From Siphonodentalium dalli (Eukaryota; Mollusca; Scaphopoda; Gadilida; Siphonodentaliidae), in the NCBI GenBank assembly GCA_032622095.1, contig CP136062.1:52343349-52407348 (forward strand): 64,000 bases of DNA, given 5' to 3'. How positions within the stretch are numbered: position 1 is the first letter of the stretch; each line of letters opens with the position of its first letter. Below, piece after piece: positions 1-13,800 of this stretch. Position numbers and translations under genes: made by a program. The notes below the pieces were generated by a model. It made no database searches and was not told the DNA's origin. It saw only the letters and a program-made list of their open reading frames with translations.

Positions 1-467
1 ACTTTCGGTTTCGTGCATATCCGGTCGTATCTAGTGGAATTCTACGTATTTTTACGTATTTTAAACGAAGTGTCTTTCTAAATGTTGCTGGTCTGAGAAG
101 TATGCAGCTGTAGGCCTATTGTTGGCCCTCATTGATGAACAGTAACTGTTCTTAGTAACGGATTAGAGGTACGCATTGTGAACGGAACGTGTACGTTGCA
201 AGACGGTCATTTTGTACTTTCGTTTTCACCCATTCATGTCCGGTTGTAACCTTTGTAAATCGGGTTCGTTTTTACTTATTTTAAACGACGTTTTTGCTTC
301 TATTACAACAACCAACAGGACATTCATTACCAATTGTATTTAGGTCTATATATTTATAAAATAAACACAGAAAATTAACTATTGAAAAACAAAGAAAAGA
401 AGTAAATTTACGTGTACAGGTGTCATCTTATTTTTTTATTGTTCCTGTTGATTAACGAGCTATATAG
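1..467. other. Upstream intron or flank, no gene seen
   Basis: No exon signal supported. A degenerate direct repeat is visible: an ACTTTCG...TATTTTAAACGA block near the start recurs around 215-300. Otherwise AT-rich sequence. Confidence 0.4.
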
Positions 468-1021
468 TCAGGTCAGGCACATCCTGAATTCCACTATTAT
501 AGCGATATGCCACTATTATAGTGATATGCCACTATTATAGCGATATGCCACTATTATAGTGATATTTGACTATAACATATTCATGTTTCCTTAATTTGCG
601 TCGGGAATAGAAGACCGCGCATACCAGTGCACAGCCAAATGTCACTCGTAACAATATCACAGCGAATGAACAGTCTTCCGACAAAATTTGTTATGCAATC
701 TTTTGCGCCAGCTTTGATATTCAATAATATAATACTATTACTAATATATCCCATTCTAATTGACAATAGCAGGATGACTCAATCGCTCCTTCATAACAAT
801 ATTTCAACTAATTACATGCTAATTGAGTTGCTTATCGTGTGCCGTCATGATTAATAATTCTCCTGGGCAAACTATTAGCATGGTATCCAGTTAGTGCGAT
901 CTGATTTTGAATAATATTTGTGGGAAATATGATTTTGGATTATTCCTCTTTTATCAAATTAACAAAACGGTAATGGTCAAATACCACTATCATAGTAGAA
1001 TTCAGGATGTGCCTGACCTGA
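468..1021. mobile_element. Family L TIR element with iterated 19-bp units
   Basis: Starts TCAGGTCAGGCACATCCTG and ends with the reverse complement of that sequence, giving ~24-bp inverted ends. A possible TAG duplication lies at both borders. The left end continues into four 19-bp repeats (491-566). No transposase is seen, so it is a non-autonomous DNA element. Confidence 0.6.
491..566. repeat. 19-bp minisatellite, about 4 copies
   Basis: CCACTATTATAG begins at 491, 510, 529 and 548, so the period is 19. Units alternate between CGATATG and TGATATG. Lies inside the left end of element L. Confidence 0.85.
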
Positions 1022-1372
1022 TAGTGGTTTATTTTATAAATACCCATATTTTCGACTTGCAGATAGACCATCTTTATAAATATTTTTGTTTTAAAACTAT
1101 TATTTTTATGTTGCTTGACATTGGAAGGTATCCAGTCAGTTGTTTTATATTGTTTATTTAATATATTAAATATTAATATATTTGAAAGTTTAAGTTGAAT
1201 AAAGTGTTCAGGGTAAATGACATGTCCATTTTAAGTTACAAAATTCCTGTGGTGATGTCGTGTGAAAATTCATACTGGATAGAATAAGCCCGAAGGGATT
1301 TTTTATTTTTTTTTCCCTCCTCCATCAACAGTTTTTTGGGTCCCATGTTCGTAAACCAACTAATTAAATTGG

Positions 1373-1612
1373 TAAGGCCTAATGCTCTAATTAATCGACT
1401 CCTTAATCACAGCAGAATTATGGATAACTTTTCAGGATTTAGTCGGAAATATGGCTTGTTGCCATTCATCAGAAAGCTCTCGGCGAGAATGAGGTCCCCA
1501 GAGGGGAGAGCTTTCCGATGAATGGCAACAAGCCATATTTCTGACTAAATCCTGAAAAGTTACCCATAATTCTGCTGTGGTTAAGGAGTCGATTAATTAG
1601 AGCATTACTGTA
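1373..1612. mobile_element. Family A palindromic MITE with foreign 20-mer at its tip
   Basis: Long inverted repeat of ~100-bp arms ending GCATTACTGTA. The left end is degenerate (AGGCC instead of CAG). The hairpin centre, normally a direct join GGCGAGAGC, holds AGAATGAGGTCCCCAGAGGG (1486-1505), which is family B sequence. TA target and TIR suggest a Tc1/mariner or pogo-type MITE. Confidence 0.8.
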
Positions 1613-1648
1613 CAACCACGAATTAAAATTATTTTGCTTGTTTTGCAG

Positions 1649-1881
1649 CCTATCCATATTTCACTGCGAAGCCAACTATTTCCGCCTGGGTTAACACGAC
1701 CGATGGAGTGGATGATCTTCACATCATCGCTGTTTATGAGGTCACCAGGGATACTAATGTCAAATATAGCATAGTTCTCTTCCACAATGGAGTACCAGTC
1801 ACAGAGAAATTGGCCCCTCAGGGAAGCCAGTCATCTTCTTTCCATATTGGTGAAATAACAGACTTGAAACTGGGATCTAAG
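1649..1881 (+). CDS. VWDE: Exon 1: module 1 beta-sandwich, first half
   Basis: Acceptor TTTTGCAG ends at 1648 and donor AAG|GTAGGG follows 1881. The exon enters with two bases of a split codon and leaves at a codon boundary (77 codons). It begins YPYFTAKP and carries YSIVLFHNGVPV. It aligns by position, phase and size with exons 15 and 30, so it opens the module. An FN3 or Ig-like fold is inferred from strand-like alternation and is not proven. Confidence 0.85.
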
Positions 1882-4800
1882 GTAGGGCTCTCTTTTCAGA
1901 ATCTGTTAAAGGCCCAAGCCTTGAAATAGTGTGCCAGTCATTTGCAGAATGAGGTCCCCAGAGGGTGAATTTAGTGATGCTACCCCGCACAGCAGGCTAG
2001 CATCACCAAATTCACCCTCGAGGACCTCATTCTGCTTACACCTCAGCAGAATGAGGTTCCCAGAGGGTGAATTTGGTGATGCTAGCCCAATATGCGGGGT
2101 AGCATCACTAAATTCACCCTCTGGGAACCTCATTCTGCAAATGACAGACACACTATTTCAAAGGCTTGTAAAGGCCCACTTAATTTTCAAGTCACAATTA
2201 TTTTTTTTATAGTGCCTTGATAACAATCTATGCCTTAAAATATGATTAAAATACTATATTTCATCACCATTTGAAACGTCTGTCTCAGAAGATGCCCATA
2301 GAGTAATAGAAAACAGCTTAAATCATAGAATGATCTCCTCCGTTATGGCTCCCAGAATGCAACAGAATTCAAACTAAAAATGTATAATCAATGGAAGGGG
2401 AATAACTCTATCTTTAAGATATAGAGTTATTCCCCCTCCATTGAAAATAATACACTTTGCAGTACAATTCAAATGAAACTTAAGCACAAAAACACCTCGG
2501 TAACTCAACAAAAACAACATGTCCACAGATTATTACACTGGATACAATGTTTTCGAGCTTCCTCTTTCAAATGGTATATAATTTTTATATGTGATCTGGG
2601 GGTTTGAAAATTAAGTGGGCCTTTAATTAAAAGTAGCGTATAATCTTCAAACCACATGTTAAACTTAGTATATATGTTGATGAATATACAGTAATGCCCT
2701 AAGTAATCGACTCCTTAACCACAGCAGAATTATGGGTAACTTTTCAGGATTTAGTCGGAAATATGGCTTGTTGCCATTCATCAGAAAGCTCTCGCCGAGA
2801 GCTTTCCGTTGAATGACAACAAGCCATATTTCCGACTAAATCCTGAAAAGTTACCCATAATTCTGCTGTGGTTAAGGAGTCGATTACTTAGGGCATTATT
2901 GTACCTTACTTGTATTTAAATTTGCACCGTACTATTTTTCTCATTTCAACTTCTGGCCAATACCAGGATGAATAAAATGATTTATGCATGCAGAATACCA
3001 CTACTGGCTAGCATCACTAAATTCACCCTCTGGGGACCTCATTCTGCTTAGGCCTCATCTTCTGGGAAGTATCTACAGTCTCAAATGAACAACTGGAGAA
3101 CTTCAATCTGATCGTATATCTCCCATATAAATTGAGGCCTAAGCAGAATGAGGTTCCCAGAGATAGAGAGAATTTGGAGATGCTAGCCCACTGTGCGGGA
3201 TAACGTCACTAAATTCACCCTCTGGGGACCTCATTCTGCTAATCCTGTTAAATCCTGGAATGACGCTGTATCTTCTTCACTATTTATTACGTTTTCATAC
3301 AGATAACAATTGGCCTCAAGGCGTGCTTCGTCTCCAGCTGTAACACCACAGAGAGTCCTGCTCGTCAAAGTGACCCGTTTATTGCAGAGGTCAAGGTAAG
3401 TTCATAAAACAGGACCCACCTAATTGTTCTACGAGGCATTATTGAATTATAGGTTGATGAAACTTCTGCTGTAATATTAACCCTTGCTATACTAAATGCT
3501 CAGTGACAAGTAGTTTCCTTAGGAAATGTTCAGATAATAAGTCAACAAATGACCAAAGGTGAACTTATTTTCTGAACATTTCCCACCAATGAATATTAAT
3601 CATTCTGCTCTTGTATTAACCCTTTCAGTGCCACGGCCCTAATTTCCGGTCTGTAAAATCGGCCCAAAATTTATTTTTAGAATTTGTTTTTTTTTGGGTT
3701 GAATTTTTTTTGGGTATGCTATAGCAAATTTAAAAACAAACAGGATAAAACCTTAGGGGCATGTTATAACTCAAAACTATCACCAAGTATTCATAGTAAT
3801 AATTTTGATGCCCATGAAAAACGTAAGATTCCCTGGCACTAAACCTACAAAATAAGTCTTAAAGAATATAAGAAAAAATTATTAAAATTGTAAAAAATTG
3901 TCAAAAATAATAAACAAATGATGAAAAATTGTTAGGCCAATGCATTCTCTTATATATGCGAGGCGACCTATGGTCGACTCGCATATATAAGAGAATGCAT
4001 TGGCACAGGGTATATGGGTTGATACAAAAATCGGACCTGGCACTGAAAGGGTTAACTGTTTTTCTGTCTGTATGGAAAATGGAGCAGAATCCCTACTATA
4101 ACCCTTTCTATACTAAATACTCATTGATGAGTAGTTATCCCTTTGGAAATGTTTAGCTAATAAGTTCAACAAATAGGTTGTTTTTTAACATATTATCTGA
4201 ACATTTCCACCAATGAATATTAAGCATTCTGCTCTTGTATTAACGGTTTTTCTGCCTGTTGTCCGCTTTTATTACCTGCACATCCCTCCAAATGTATAAT
4301 AGACTGCTCCAATTATAATATATAACTGAATGGTAGAATCCATTTAGCATAGAAAGGGTTAATGTTAGAAACACACAAATTTATAGCAAAAACAAAACGT
4401 TTCGGCACAAATTAACTCTTTGAGTGCCACAGTCCGATCTCATAGGCCCTAATTTACAGTCTGTAAAATCGGCTCTAAAAAATAATAAAAATTGTTTGTT
4501 TGTTTTGTTTTTGGTTGAATTTTTTTTGGGTTTGCTTAAGCATGCTATAGCGAATTTAAAAACAAACTGAGTAAAACCTTAGGGACATGTTATAACTCAA
4601 AACTATCACCAAGTGTTCATTGTGATAATTTTGATGCCCATGAAAAACGTAAGATTCCCTGGCACTAAATCTACAAAATAAGTCTGTTAAAGAATATAAG
4701 AAAAAATTATTAAAATTGTAAAAAATATTTACAATGATGAAAAATTGTTAGGCCAATGCATCTATATCTATATTTGCGAATGTCTGTCTGTCTGTCTGTC

Positions 4801-7800
4801 TGTCTGTGTTCTATTGAAATTCACAGGGGGTGTTCTATAGAAATTCACAGGGGACCATCTAGATGATGCCAAAGGGGTCTACTAGGGGTAGCTTTTTACG
4901 AGAAAGATAATGGTCGGGGTTAGAATTTTCTAAAGTGACGCCGTTGTTGTCAGGGGCAGAAAAGGGGGAGGGGCAGAAAAAAAATTGTCGCTGATTGCCA
5001 CCAAACTTATATATAATCATTCCCATAATACCGTACTGACCCGCGTTTAGGCCCAGGGGGCCTTTGTTTTATTTGAGCTCAAAAATCCAAGTGGGCTTAA
5101 ACTCGAATATGACCCTTTGCAAACCAAAAATCCCAAGAAATCGGGACAGTAAAACTGAAGAAATGGATCCATAAAATAAAGTCGATCCAACACAGAGTTT
5201 CGGGGAAATATACACGGCTTCCAGATTAAATAAGTTAACTTTGAGAAAGTATTTTTTTCATTTTGATGTGTATATTAAAATATTACTTGTCTTGTTTTAT
5301 TGCCCAAAATTGACAGTTTGTAAGCATCATGAGTCATCGGATTCCTGCCATTTCAGACAGCTGGGTAAATCCACTATCTATAGTCTATATCTATAGTTTA
5401 TATCAATGTTCAGATGTTCGTGATCCCCACAACAATATAATTAAAACCTGCCGTCGTCATCGAAGCCAAAGATAATAATTAAAAAATGTCTGAAAATTGT
5501 ACAGGGAAATATTATGCAACATATAAGAGAGTGACTTAATCCGATTAGGATAACAATGAACCCAGTGCACTATTCATGGCCCTTTGTCTACAAAGAGTTA
5601 CAATACAATAGTGATGGCCCCAGTGAGTCTAGTTAATTAACGAAATTACGATGTAAATACATATACAATTTTTTTTATAGTTAGCCTATCGCTTCCAAAC
5701 CGTTGACACAGATTAATGTTTATACTATAGTCTATATTGTAAAACGTGAAAAATAGAAGTTTAAAATTTTTAAATAATGATTATTTACCGGGTACCAATA
5801 CGACATCGGTATCTCTTTTTTTGAAGGCATCTTGTGCTGTTGGGGTGTTGTGGATGACAAGTCCCCCTTCTGCCCCATTATTATACCCACCGTGTGTTTA
5901 CATAACCAGGGAATGAGTTCTTTTTGTGTTTGGCCACATGTAGGAACATACCGACATACAAAGAATATGTTTTTACAGTACTGTTGTTGACATGTGCGCG
6001 ATGGACGCACGTGACTCTTTGAAGTGACTGATGTTTACCGCGTTCTCAGATATACGCCGTTAGCGAGTGCGTTCTTTTGTATTTGATGTCTGTTGACGAT
6101 TGGTTTCCGCAGGAAGTATAATTGAATAAACAAATGAGATTTTAAGATTCACTTTATTTTATTTTATTTATTATCACTAATACCTACGAAGTATAACTTT
6201 CCATTTTTCGTGGCATTCTCGCCATCACCGATCGTTTGTGAATATACTTCCCGTTATATTGGAATTATTTATTTGGGAAGTATCATTAGCAAATACTTAC
6301 TTACCACCGCTGAAATTGAACAAAATTTGGGGTGGGCTTAAACACGAATATACCCCTGTGTATGGAATTTGGCCAAAATATCTGGGTGGGCTTAAACATG
6401 GGCATGGGCTTTGAACCGGGTCAGTACGGTATGAGGAATCTCATGGCGTGGTTTAAATATGGCAAAAGTCGCGCCGTTCGCGTCAGGGGTGCCCAGAAGG
6501 GGGGGCAGATTTTTTTTCTGTCGCCGATTGCCACGAAATTTACATATAATCATCCCCATGATATGAAGAATATCTATATTTGCGACTGTCTGTCTGTCTG
6601 TGTTCTATAGAAATTCACAGGGGACCATCTTGATGATGCCAAAGGGGTCTACTAGGGGTAGCTTTTTACGAGAAAGATAATGGTCGGGGTTAGAATTTTC
6701 TAAAGTAACGCCGTTGTTGTCAGGGGCAGAAAGGGGGAGGGGCAGAAACAAAATTGTCTTATTGTCTTATACAATTTAGAGACAATTTTTTTTAGTTGAA
6801 GAGTTTATAATTTGGATAGTTTGTGCAATGACCTAGGTATATGTCATGAATTTAGAGAAATAAAACTAGCAAATCCGAGTTATGAAATTTTAAGATGAAA
6901 AAAGTGACGTATATATTTAATTCCAATTGTCTTTTCAGTTACAAAACACAGAAGCAATCAAGGTTCAAGAAGGCGATACGGAAGGTTACATAACTGTCAA
7001 GTCCACCGTCCCAACCAAATATCTGTGTAACAATGTCAATCACACAGACAAAGCACTCTGTTCCATATCCGTCTCTGTCAAAGTGCCTGGAACTAACGAT
7101 GTGTCATGCAGCTATAGCAGCAATAACACGTTCTACCAGCTGGTGTACGTCCCAGGGGCGGAGCCATCATGCGGAGCCGCTATAAACATGGCAAACTGGG
7201 AAGACAACCTGAAACTACCAATAATGGCGTCCATTGATGGTATTATTGATGGCGATGTGACGCGACATGTGGAATTAGTTTCGACTTTATATTATGATGA
7301 GGAACTCATCCAGACCCTCGCTGTCACTGACACTGCTGAGGTAGGGTTAACTATTTAATGAATAGAGCATAGCTATATATTCTCAGTTTAAAATCTTTTA
7401 AAAGTTTAAAATTTATACAGGTCAATGGTGATGACTATGGTATGGGCTCTGTAATAAAATCTTAATGATTTATACAGGACAATGGTGATGACTATGGTAT
7501 GCGCTCTGTAATAAAATCTTAATGATTTATACAGGTCATTGCTGATCGAGGACTATTGTATGCGCTCCGTAATAAAATCTTAATGATTTTTGCAGGTCAA
7601 TTCTGATCGAGGACTATTGTATGCACTCCGTAATAAAATCTTGATGATTTTTACAGGTCATTGTTGAGGACGCCGACACTACGGCTGTATGTAGTGTTAT
7701 GAGCTACCCATTCTATAGAACATTCGATGGCAGGTAAGACAGAGATTCTCAATCTGATGTAAAGTATCATCATTTCCACTACTGGCTGTGAAAAGGGTAC

Positions 7801-10800
7801 CCTTATAGCCATTGATGAAAACCATCAGTTAATGCAACCAACTGAATTCTGTACAATATTTCCTTGGAAAACAGAAATTTTTATGAAACTCATTTTACAA
7901 TAACACAATGCCTTTAATCTGTTTATTTATATTAGGCAATCTAGCTTATTACTTATAATTACATCTCAGTGAAAAAATATTAACTTGAAAATATATTTTT
8001 AACCCTTTCATGGCTGGAGCTTCCTGAAATTTTGCAAAAACTCTGTGTCAATGCATTCTCTTATATATGCCAGTCCCCGTATGGAGCTTCTCATATATAA
8101 GAGAATACAGTGGCCTAACAATATTTAACTTTTCCTTATAAGCCAGTGCATTCACTTATATATGAGAGGCTCTCTATAGGAGACTCACATATATAAAAGA
8201 ATGCTTGGCACAGGGTCTTTAATGTTGCACCGATGCAGCTCCTGTCATGAAAGGATTAATTAGAAATATAATTAAATATTGGAAACTTTATAGTGACACA
8301 GTTAAGTTATGATTAATTTTTCTGGCAGTCAAAATCTCATAATTACATTGAAACCACATCATTTCTTATGAAATAAACTTTTTGGTAGCTAACAATAAAC
8401 GTATTATTTATTTTCTAACAGACCCTATACAATCGTGAGGCCTGGTGAATACATCATGTACAGACATCTGACCCAGCCTTATGAAGTAAGTGGTGTTATC
8501 GTATTGTGATCTCGATATAGTTTTATAGTTATGTTCTGATATAGTCGACTTGGTATGTAATAAATATAGAATACCAACAGTATTTATTTGAATAACGTAA
8601 TATCTCATGAGCGACTGGAAAGAAATATAGAATTTTAACAAGCGAATGCAGCCTTGCAGTCGCGAGTGAAAATTTTATATTTCTTAATTTCCAATCAGGA
8701 ATGAGATGTTTCAGGTATTCAAACAAAACACTGTAGGTACTATTTTTATTATACAGTAATGCCCTAATTAATCGACTCCTTTAACCACAGCAGAATTATG
8801 GGTAACTTTTCAGGATTTAGTCGGAAATATGGCTTGTTGCCATTCATCAGAAAGCTCTCGCCGAGAGCTTTCCGATGAATGGCAACAAGCCATATTTCGA
8901 CTAAATCCTGAAAAGTTACCCATAATTCTGCTGTGGTTAAAGGAGTCGATTAATTAGGGCATTACTGTATGTGCCTTATTAATGCTCAAAGTTGCTAAAG
9001 TTTACAAACAAGTAAGAGTCTGGTATGTACTGGGCAAATTGATTTGCATTCACGTAAACTGCCAGCAAGATACAGTGAAATAATGAAAGTTACAGTGAAA
9101 TAATGAAAGCTACAGTGAAATAATGAAAGCTACATTGAAATAACAAAACTATATTTCACTGTGACTTCTAAGAGATTCACATGATGATCTACGTTTCAGT
9201 AATTTTCTGCTATTTTATAGGAAAGCATAAAAAAATCATGCACAAAAAGCAATTCTTTTGAAAAATACAATTGATGATATGCATGGATATGTGTGTTCTA
9301 CTCCCTCGTGTATCCATGACATATACTCAAGCATTACACAAGTATTTCTAGTCTGTTGTTCCATTGTGCGTGTATTCTCGATTGGTCATGGCCATTCAGA
9401 ATCAGAATCAGTTTATTGCAAAAGCTATGATTTATCATAGAACGTGGATAATCTCATATATATTTTGAAGACCTCTGTCTGTCTGTATGTCCTTTATAGA
9501 ATCGAAAACAGGTTGACCGATCGAGACCAAACTTCCTATCCAAAGGTAAAATACCACGGGAATCGTCGACGTCGCATTTTGGACAAGCTCTGAGCACCGA
9601 TTCTCCACTCCCAATCATCAAAATCACCGCAAACGCCACTTCTGGGGTTAAGGCATCAACGATCTTTATATTGACCATATTCGGAGGTGTTAAGGATCAA
9701 CGCTCTTTATTACAATCAAAGCTGCTAAACGGCTACCCATGCATAAAATACGGATGCAAAATGAAACGCGGAATGCAATTATCTCGATTAAAAAGGCAGA
9801 ATGGGTTGTTGTGTCATATATGTCTTAGGAACAGGGGAATTTTTCATCGGGTCAGTCTTTGAGGGACGGGTACCATGAATTAATTCATGAACAAAAAAAA
9901 ATGCGTGTTTCATAGGAAGGGAAGGGGGGATCCGGATACGAATTTTATCGGGTTGGCGAGCCCGTGCGACGCCAGCTTCGCGCATGCGCAGACCAGATCT
10001 CGGAAACGGGTGGAGCTATCGACTTGAAATTTGGTTTTTGAATAGCCCGGACAACGTCGGGCTCATCGGCTAGTATATATATACAAGTATGTACAATAGC
10101 AGGCAACACGTGGTAAACAATATATACTCATGTCACAGCTACAGTAATGCCCTAAATAATCGACTCCTTAACCACAGCAGAATTATGGGTAGTTTTTCTG
10201 GATTTAGTTGCAAATATGGCTTGTTGCGGCCATTCTTCGGAAACAAGCCATATTTCCGACTAAATCCTGAAAAATTACCCATAATTCTGCTGTGGTTAAG
10301 GAATCGATTATTTAGGGGATTACTGTATGTTGGGGCGTGATTGTTTGATAGGATCATCAATTTCTAACATTTTTTTCTTGGCTTTTTGTGCTAATCACAC
10401 GGTCACTGCAGTCTATAAGACTTTTAAATACAGACTACCAATCACCCAAAAACTGTAATATTAGGATACACTGGTAATGCCTTTAGTTACGAAAGCCCAA
10501 ATGAGTTTTTCTTGTGCTAATCCCCTGGTTCAAATCACCTTGTCCCCAACTGCTGTTTTACAGCATTTTATAATGCAGCTTGAAGGTACTAAATCCGATT
10601 TAACGCTCCTAAATTACCATTTCTTTGGCTTCGGGGGTAAAAAATATTTTATTCGTGTCGAGGAACCCACCCATCAAAGCTCAGAGTGATCAGATATTGA
10701 TTTTTGAAGTTTGTTATTTCAATTGTTTGTGGCCCAGAAACATGCCTTCAAATGGATGGTCTCGGTCAAAATTGGGAATGAAGATGGATAACTCTAAATA

Positions 10801-13800
10801 CAGTGGTCATACAGCCAAATTTTGTGATACTCAAGCTATGATACAGCCATAATTCTTTGAACAAAATGTTGATAAATAACACGTATTGGGAAATTTGACA
10901 CCATAGATGACTGGTTAGTATTATTTTGTTGCAATTAATCGATTCTGATAACTAAAGCATATTTTGAAGAAATGTTGTTGTTGTTGTTGTATCTTGATGA
11001 TATGGGGACCCTTTGATCGGATTAAGTACCTTTAGCACTTTCTATACTGAATGGATTGTCCCATTTACTTATACAAGTATAGATCGGAATGGTCTATTAT
11101 TCATTTGGAGGGACGTTCAGTTAATAAAAGCAGACGACAGACAGACAAAAGATGATACAAGTGCAGATTGATTTCTATTTTGTAATTGTTATGTACTGCA
11201 AATCTTCAGGTCAGGGCATACCATGCTCCATGCGGTGATGACGTGTGCACCTGTGGCATCTCAGTAAAATCAGGTGATGATGTCATCTCGTTAGACAGAT
11301 GCTCTCTTGGAAAGAAATCTGTGTTATGGCCTAAAGTTTTCCTAAATGGAGAACTCACGGAGGAAACAAAGATCATCCAGCAAGTAAAGGGAAAACAATA
11401 CACGGTAAGCTAGGATTAAAAGGAAAACAGTACAGTAATTTCCCTAAATAATCGACTCCTTAACCACAGCAGAATTATGGGTAATTTTTCAGGATCTAGT
11501 CGGAAATATGGCTTGTTGCCATTCATCGGAAAGCTCTCAGTGAGAGCTTTCCGATGAATGGCAACAAGCCATATTTCCGACTAAATCCTGAAAAATTACC
11601 CATAATTCTGCTGTGGTTAAGCAGTCGATTATTTAGGGCATTACTAGGTAAGCTAGGATTGAATAGTCACAGCCAATTTCCCAAGCATATTTGGAAAACG
11701 TTTTTAATCGTGGTGATATAATCGTTGTATCAATTGCAACAGACTCCATTCAAATTTGTTCACCTGTCAGCGGGTGATGCTGGTGAATTGAAAACTAAAG
11801 TTAGCAACTCTTCGTCCAATCAGAATGCATGTTTTAGTGACAAATATTGAGCTGGAACTTTACAATGTTTTACAGATCATTCTACCATCGGGAACGTACA
11901 TCACGATTAGAATCGGAGGGCGAGGAAATGCTATACTGGAAGCTTGGATCGTTCCTGCTGTCACTGATGCTAATAATGTTGAAGGTGAGACTTTACTTCT
12001 GTCAGTCATATCTCTTCCAATAATAATAATTACCATTCTCTAAATATTTACTCTCGAACATCCATCCGCGCTCTGGAACTTGAATGCAGGATGTTGATTG
12101 GTTGAAATGAAATTATGTCAGTTGCGCTCAGATCCAAACTTGTTGCCATATTATTTCATCATTAACCCTTTCAGTGCCATGCAAGTCCGAATTTTGTATC
12201 AATGTATCACATTATTATAATCAATAAATTTGAAAAATGATCAAGGAAATATGGGTTGATACAAAAATCGGACTTGACACTGAAAGGGTTAATTTCTTGA
12301 AAGAAATTCTGGGTTCTGAGGCAACTTTGCTTACAAAAATATTTCGAGAGAAGGTGGATTTATATTTATATTTTATTCTACTATATTTTTATCATATTAT
12401 ATTTATAATAATGGATTATCAAATATATTGCATTTATAAATATCAATGTTCACACCATGCCATGGACCAGCAACTGGATATATTTAGTTATGCTACTCCT
12501 CAGAGCGGGATAGCATCACTAAATTCACCTTCTGGGGACCTTATTCTGCTTAGGCCTCATCTTCTCTGGAAAGAATCTTTATTATCAAATTAATAATTTT
12601 GTAAGTGTCTTTAGAAAGTTTTCTTTTCTTTTTTAGTTTAGTGCTAATTGGTCTTTATGTGTCTAGGTCTCCCATAGCAGATGAGGCCATGTAGAATGAG
12701 GTCCCCGGATGATGAATTTGGCAAAGCTAGCCTGCTTTTTGGTGTAGCGTTACTAAATTCACCCTCTGGGGACCTCATTATGGCACCATATTGTTAGGCC
12801 TTTACAGGAACTATATTTCTTTGTGGCAGACATTGAAGTAAGATTGAGTGACAGGTCAACGATCAGCTGTTGGCGTTCATGCATCGATGGAAGATGATTA
12901 TGATAAAAATTATCTTTGTAAATTTACGAAATTCTATGAAAAATGTGTAGAAAACAAAGAAAATCTAATATTTTTGTGTGGATGCCGAAATGTTCTTATT
13001 TTCTTGACTGGGACAAATGTGTATTTCTTATTCAGGATTGTGCGGAAACTTTAATATGGATGGAGACGATTTCCGAAAAGCCGACAATGATACATTGGAA
13101 GAATCAGTGGAAGGGAATAGGTAAAACTCACATTTATACTATTTGCTTCAAGTCTGAATTTAGTCTGTCTGACATTTACAGAATGAGTTCCCCAGAGGGT
13201 GAATTCAGTAATGCTATCCCACACAGCAGGCAAGCATAACCAAATTCACCCCCTGTGGACCTCATTCTGCTTAGGCCTCATCTTCTGGGAAGTATCTATA
13301 GTCTCAAAGTTTAGTTACTTTTTCCCTGTTCAGTTTCTATATTGCCTAATATGCAGAAGATAAAATTCACAATCGCGGTGAACAATGGGTGAACATCACC
13401 AACTTCAACTGGGGAATTTAAATCTGATCCAAGGTCTCCCCAGAGATAAATTTAGTTATGTTAGCCTGCTGTGCGGGATAGCGTCACTAAATTCACCCTC
13501 TAGGGACCTCATTCTGCAAATGTCAGACACATTAAATCCAGGCTTGATAACTTGGCAATCATGTAATAGAGTGCTGTGATTGCATGTGTCAAAAGCAGCG
13601 TTAAATTTCAACATAAGGCCAGATATATAAATAGTGTGTTTCTCAGGGAAAGCCTCATTTTCTGAAAACCTGCTCCTTAAAGACATATTATGGACTTGTT
13701 CGGGTGCGTGGAACTGATAAGTTAGGATAGGATAGGATAATTTTATTTACAATATACACACATGGAAAGTACAATTACAAATAAATATAATATTGATAGA

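Noticed and set aside
1-1648. A preceding module exon (CxxxxxC type) upstream of exon 1
   Set aside because: No acceptor-donor pair with the expected cysteine pattern found; it probably lies before the window.
1906-2212. Short ORFs on both strands with near-identical peptides
   Set aside because: Mirror readings of the family B palindrome. Similar ORFs at 26634-26961, 43323-43729, 54569-54784 and 60873 are the same.
5732-6010. 92-codon minus-strand ORF
   Set aside because: No domain, within a repeat-derived interval, no support on either side.
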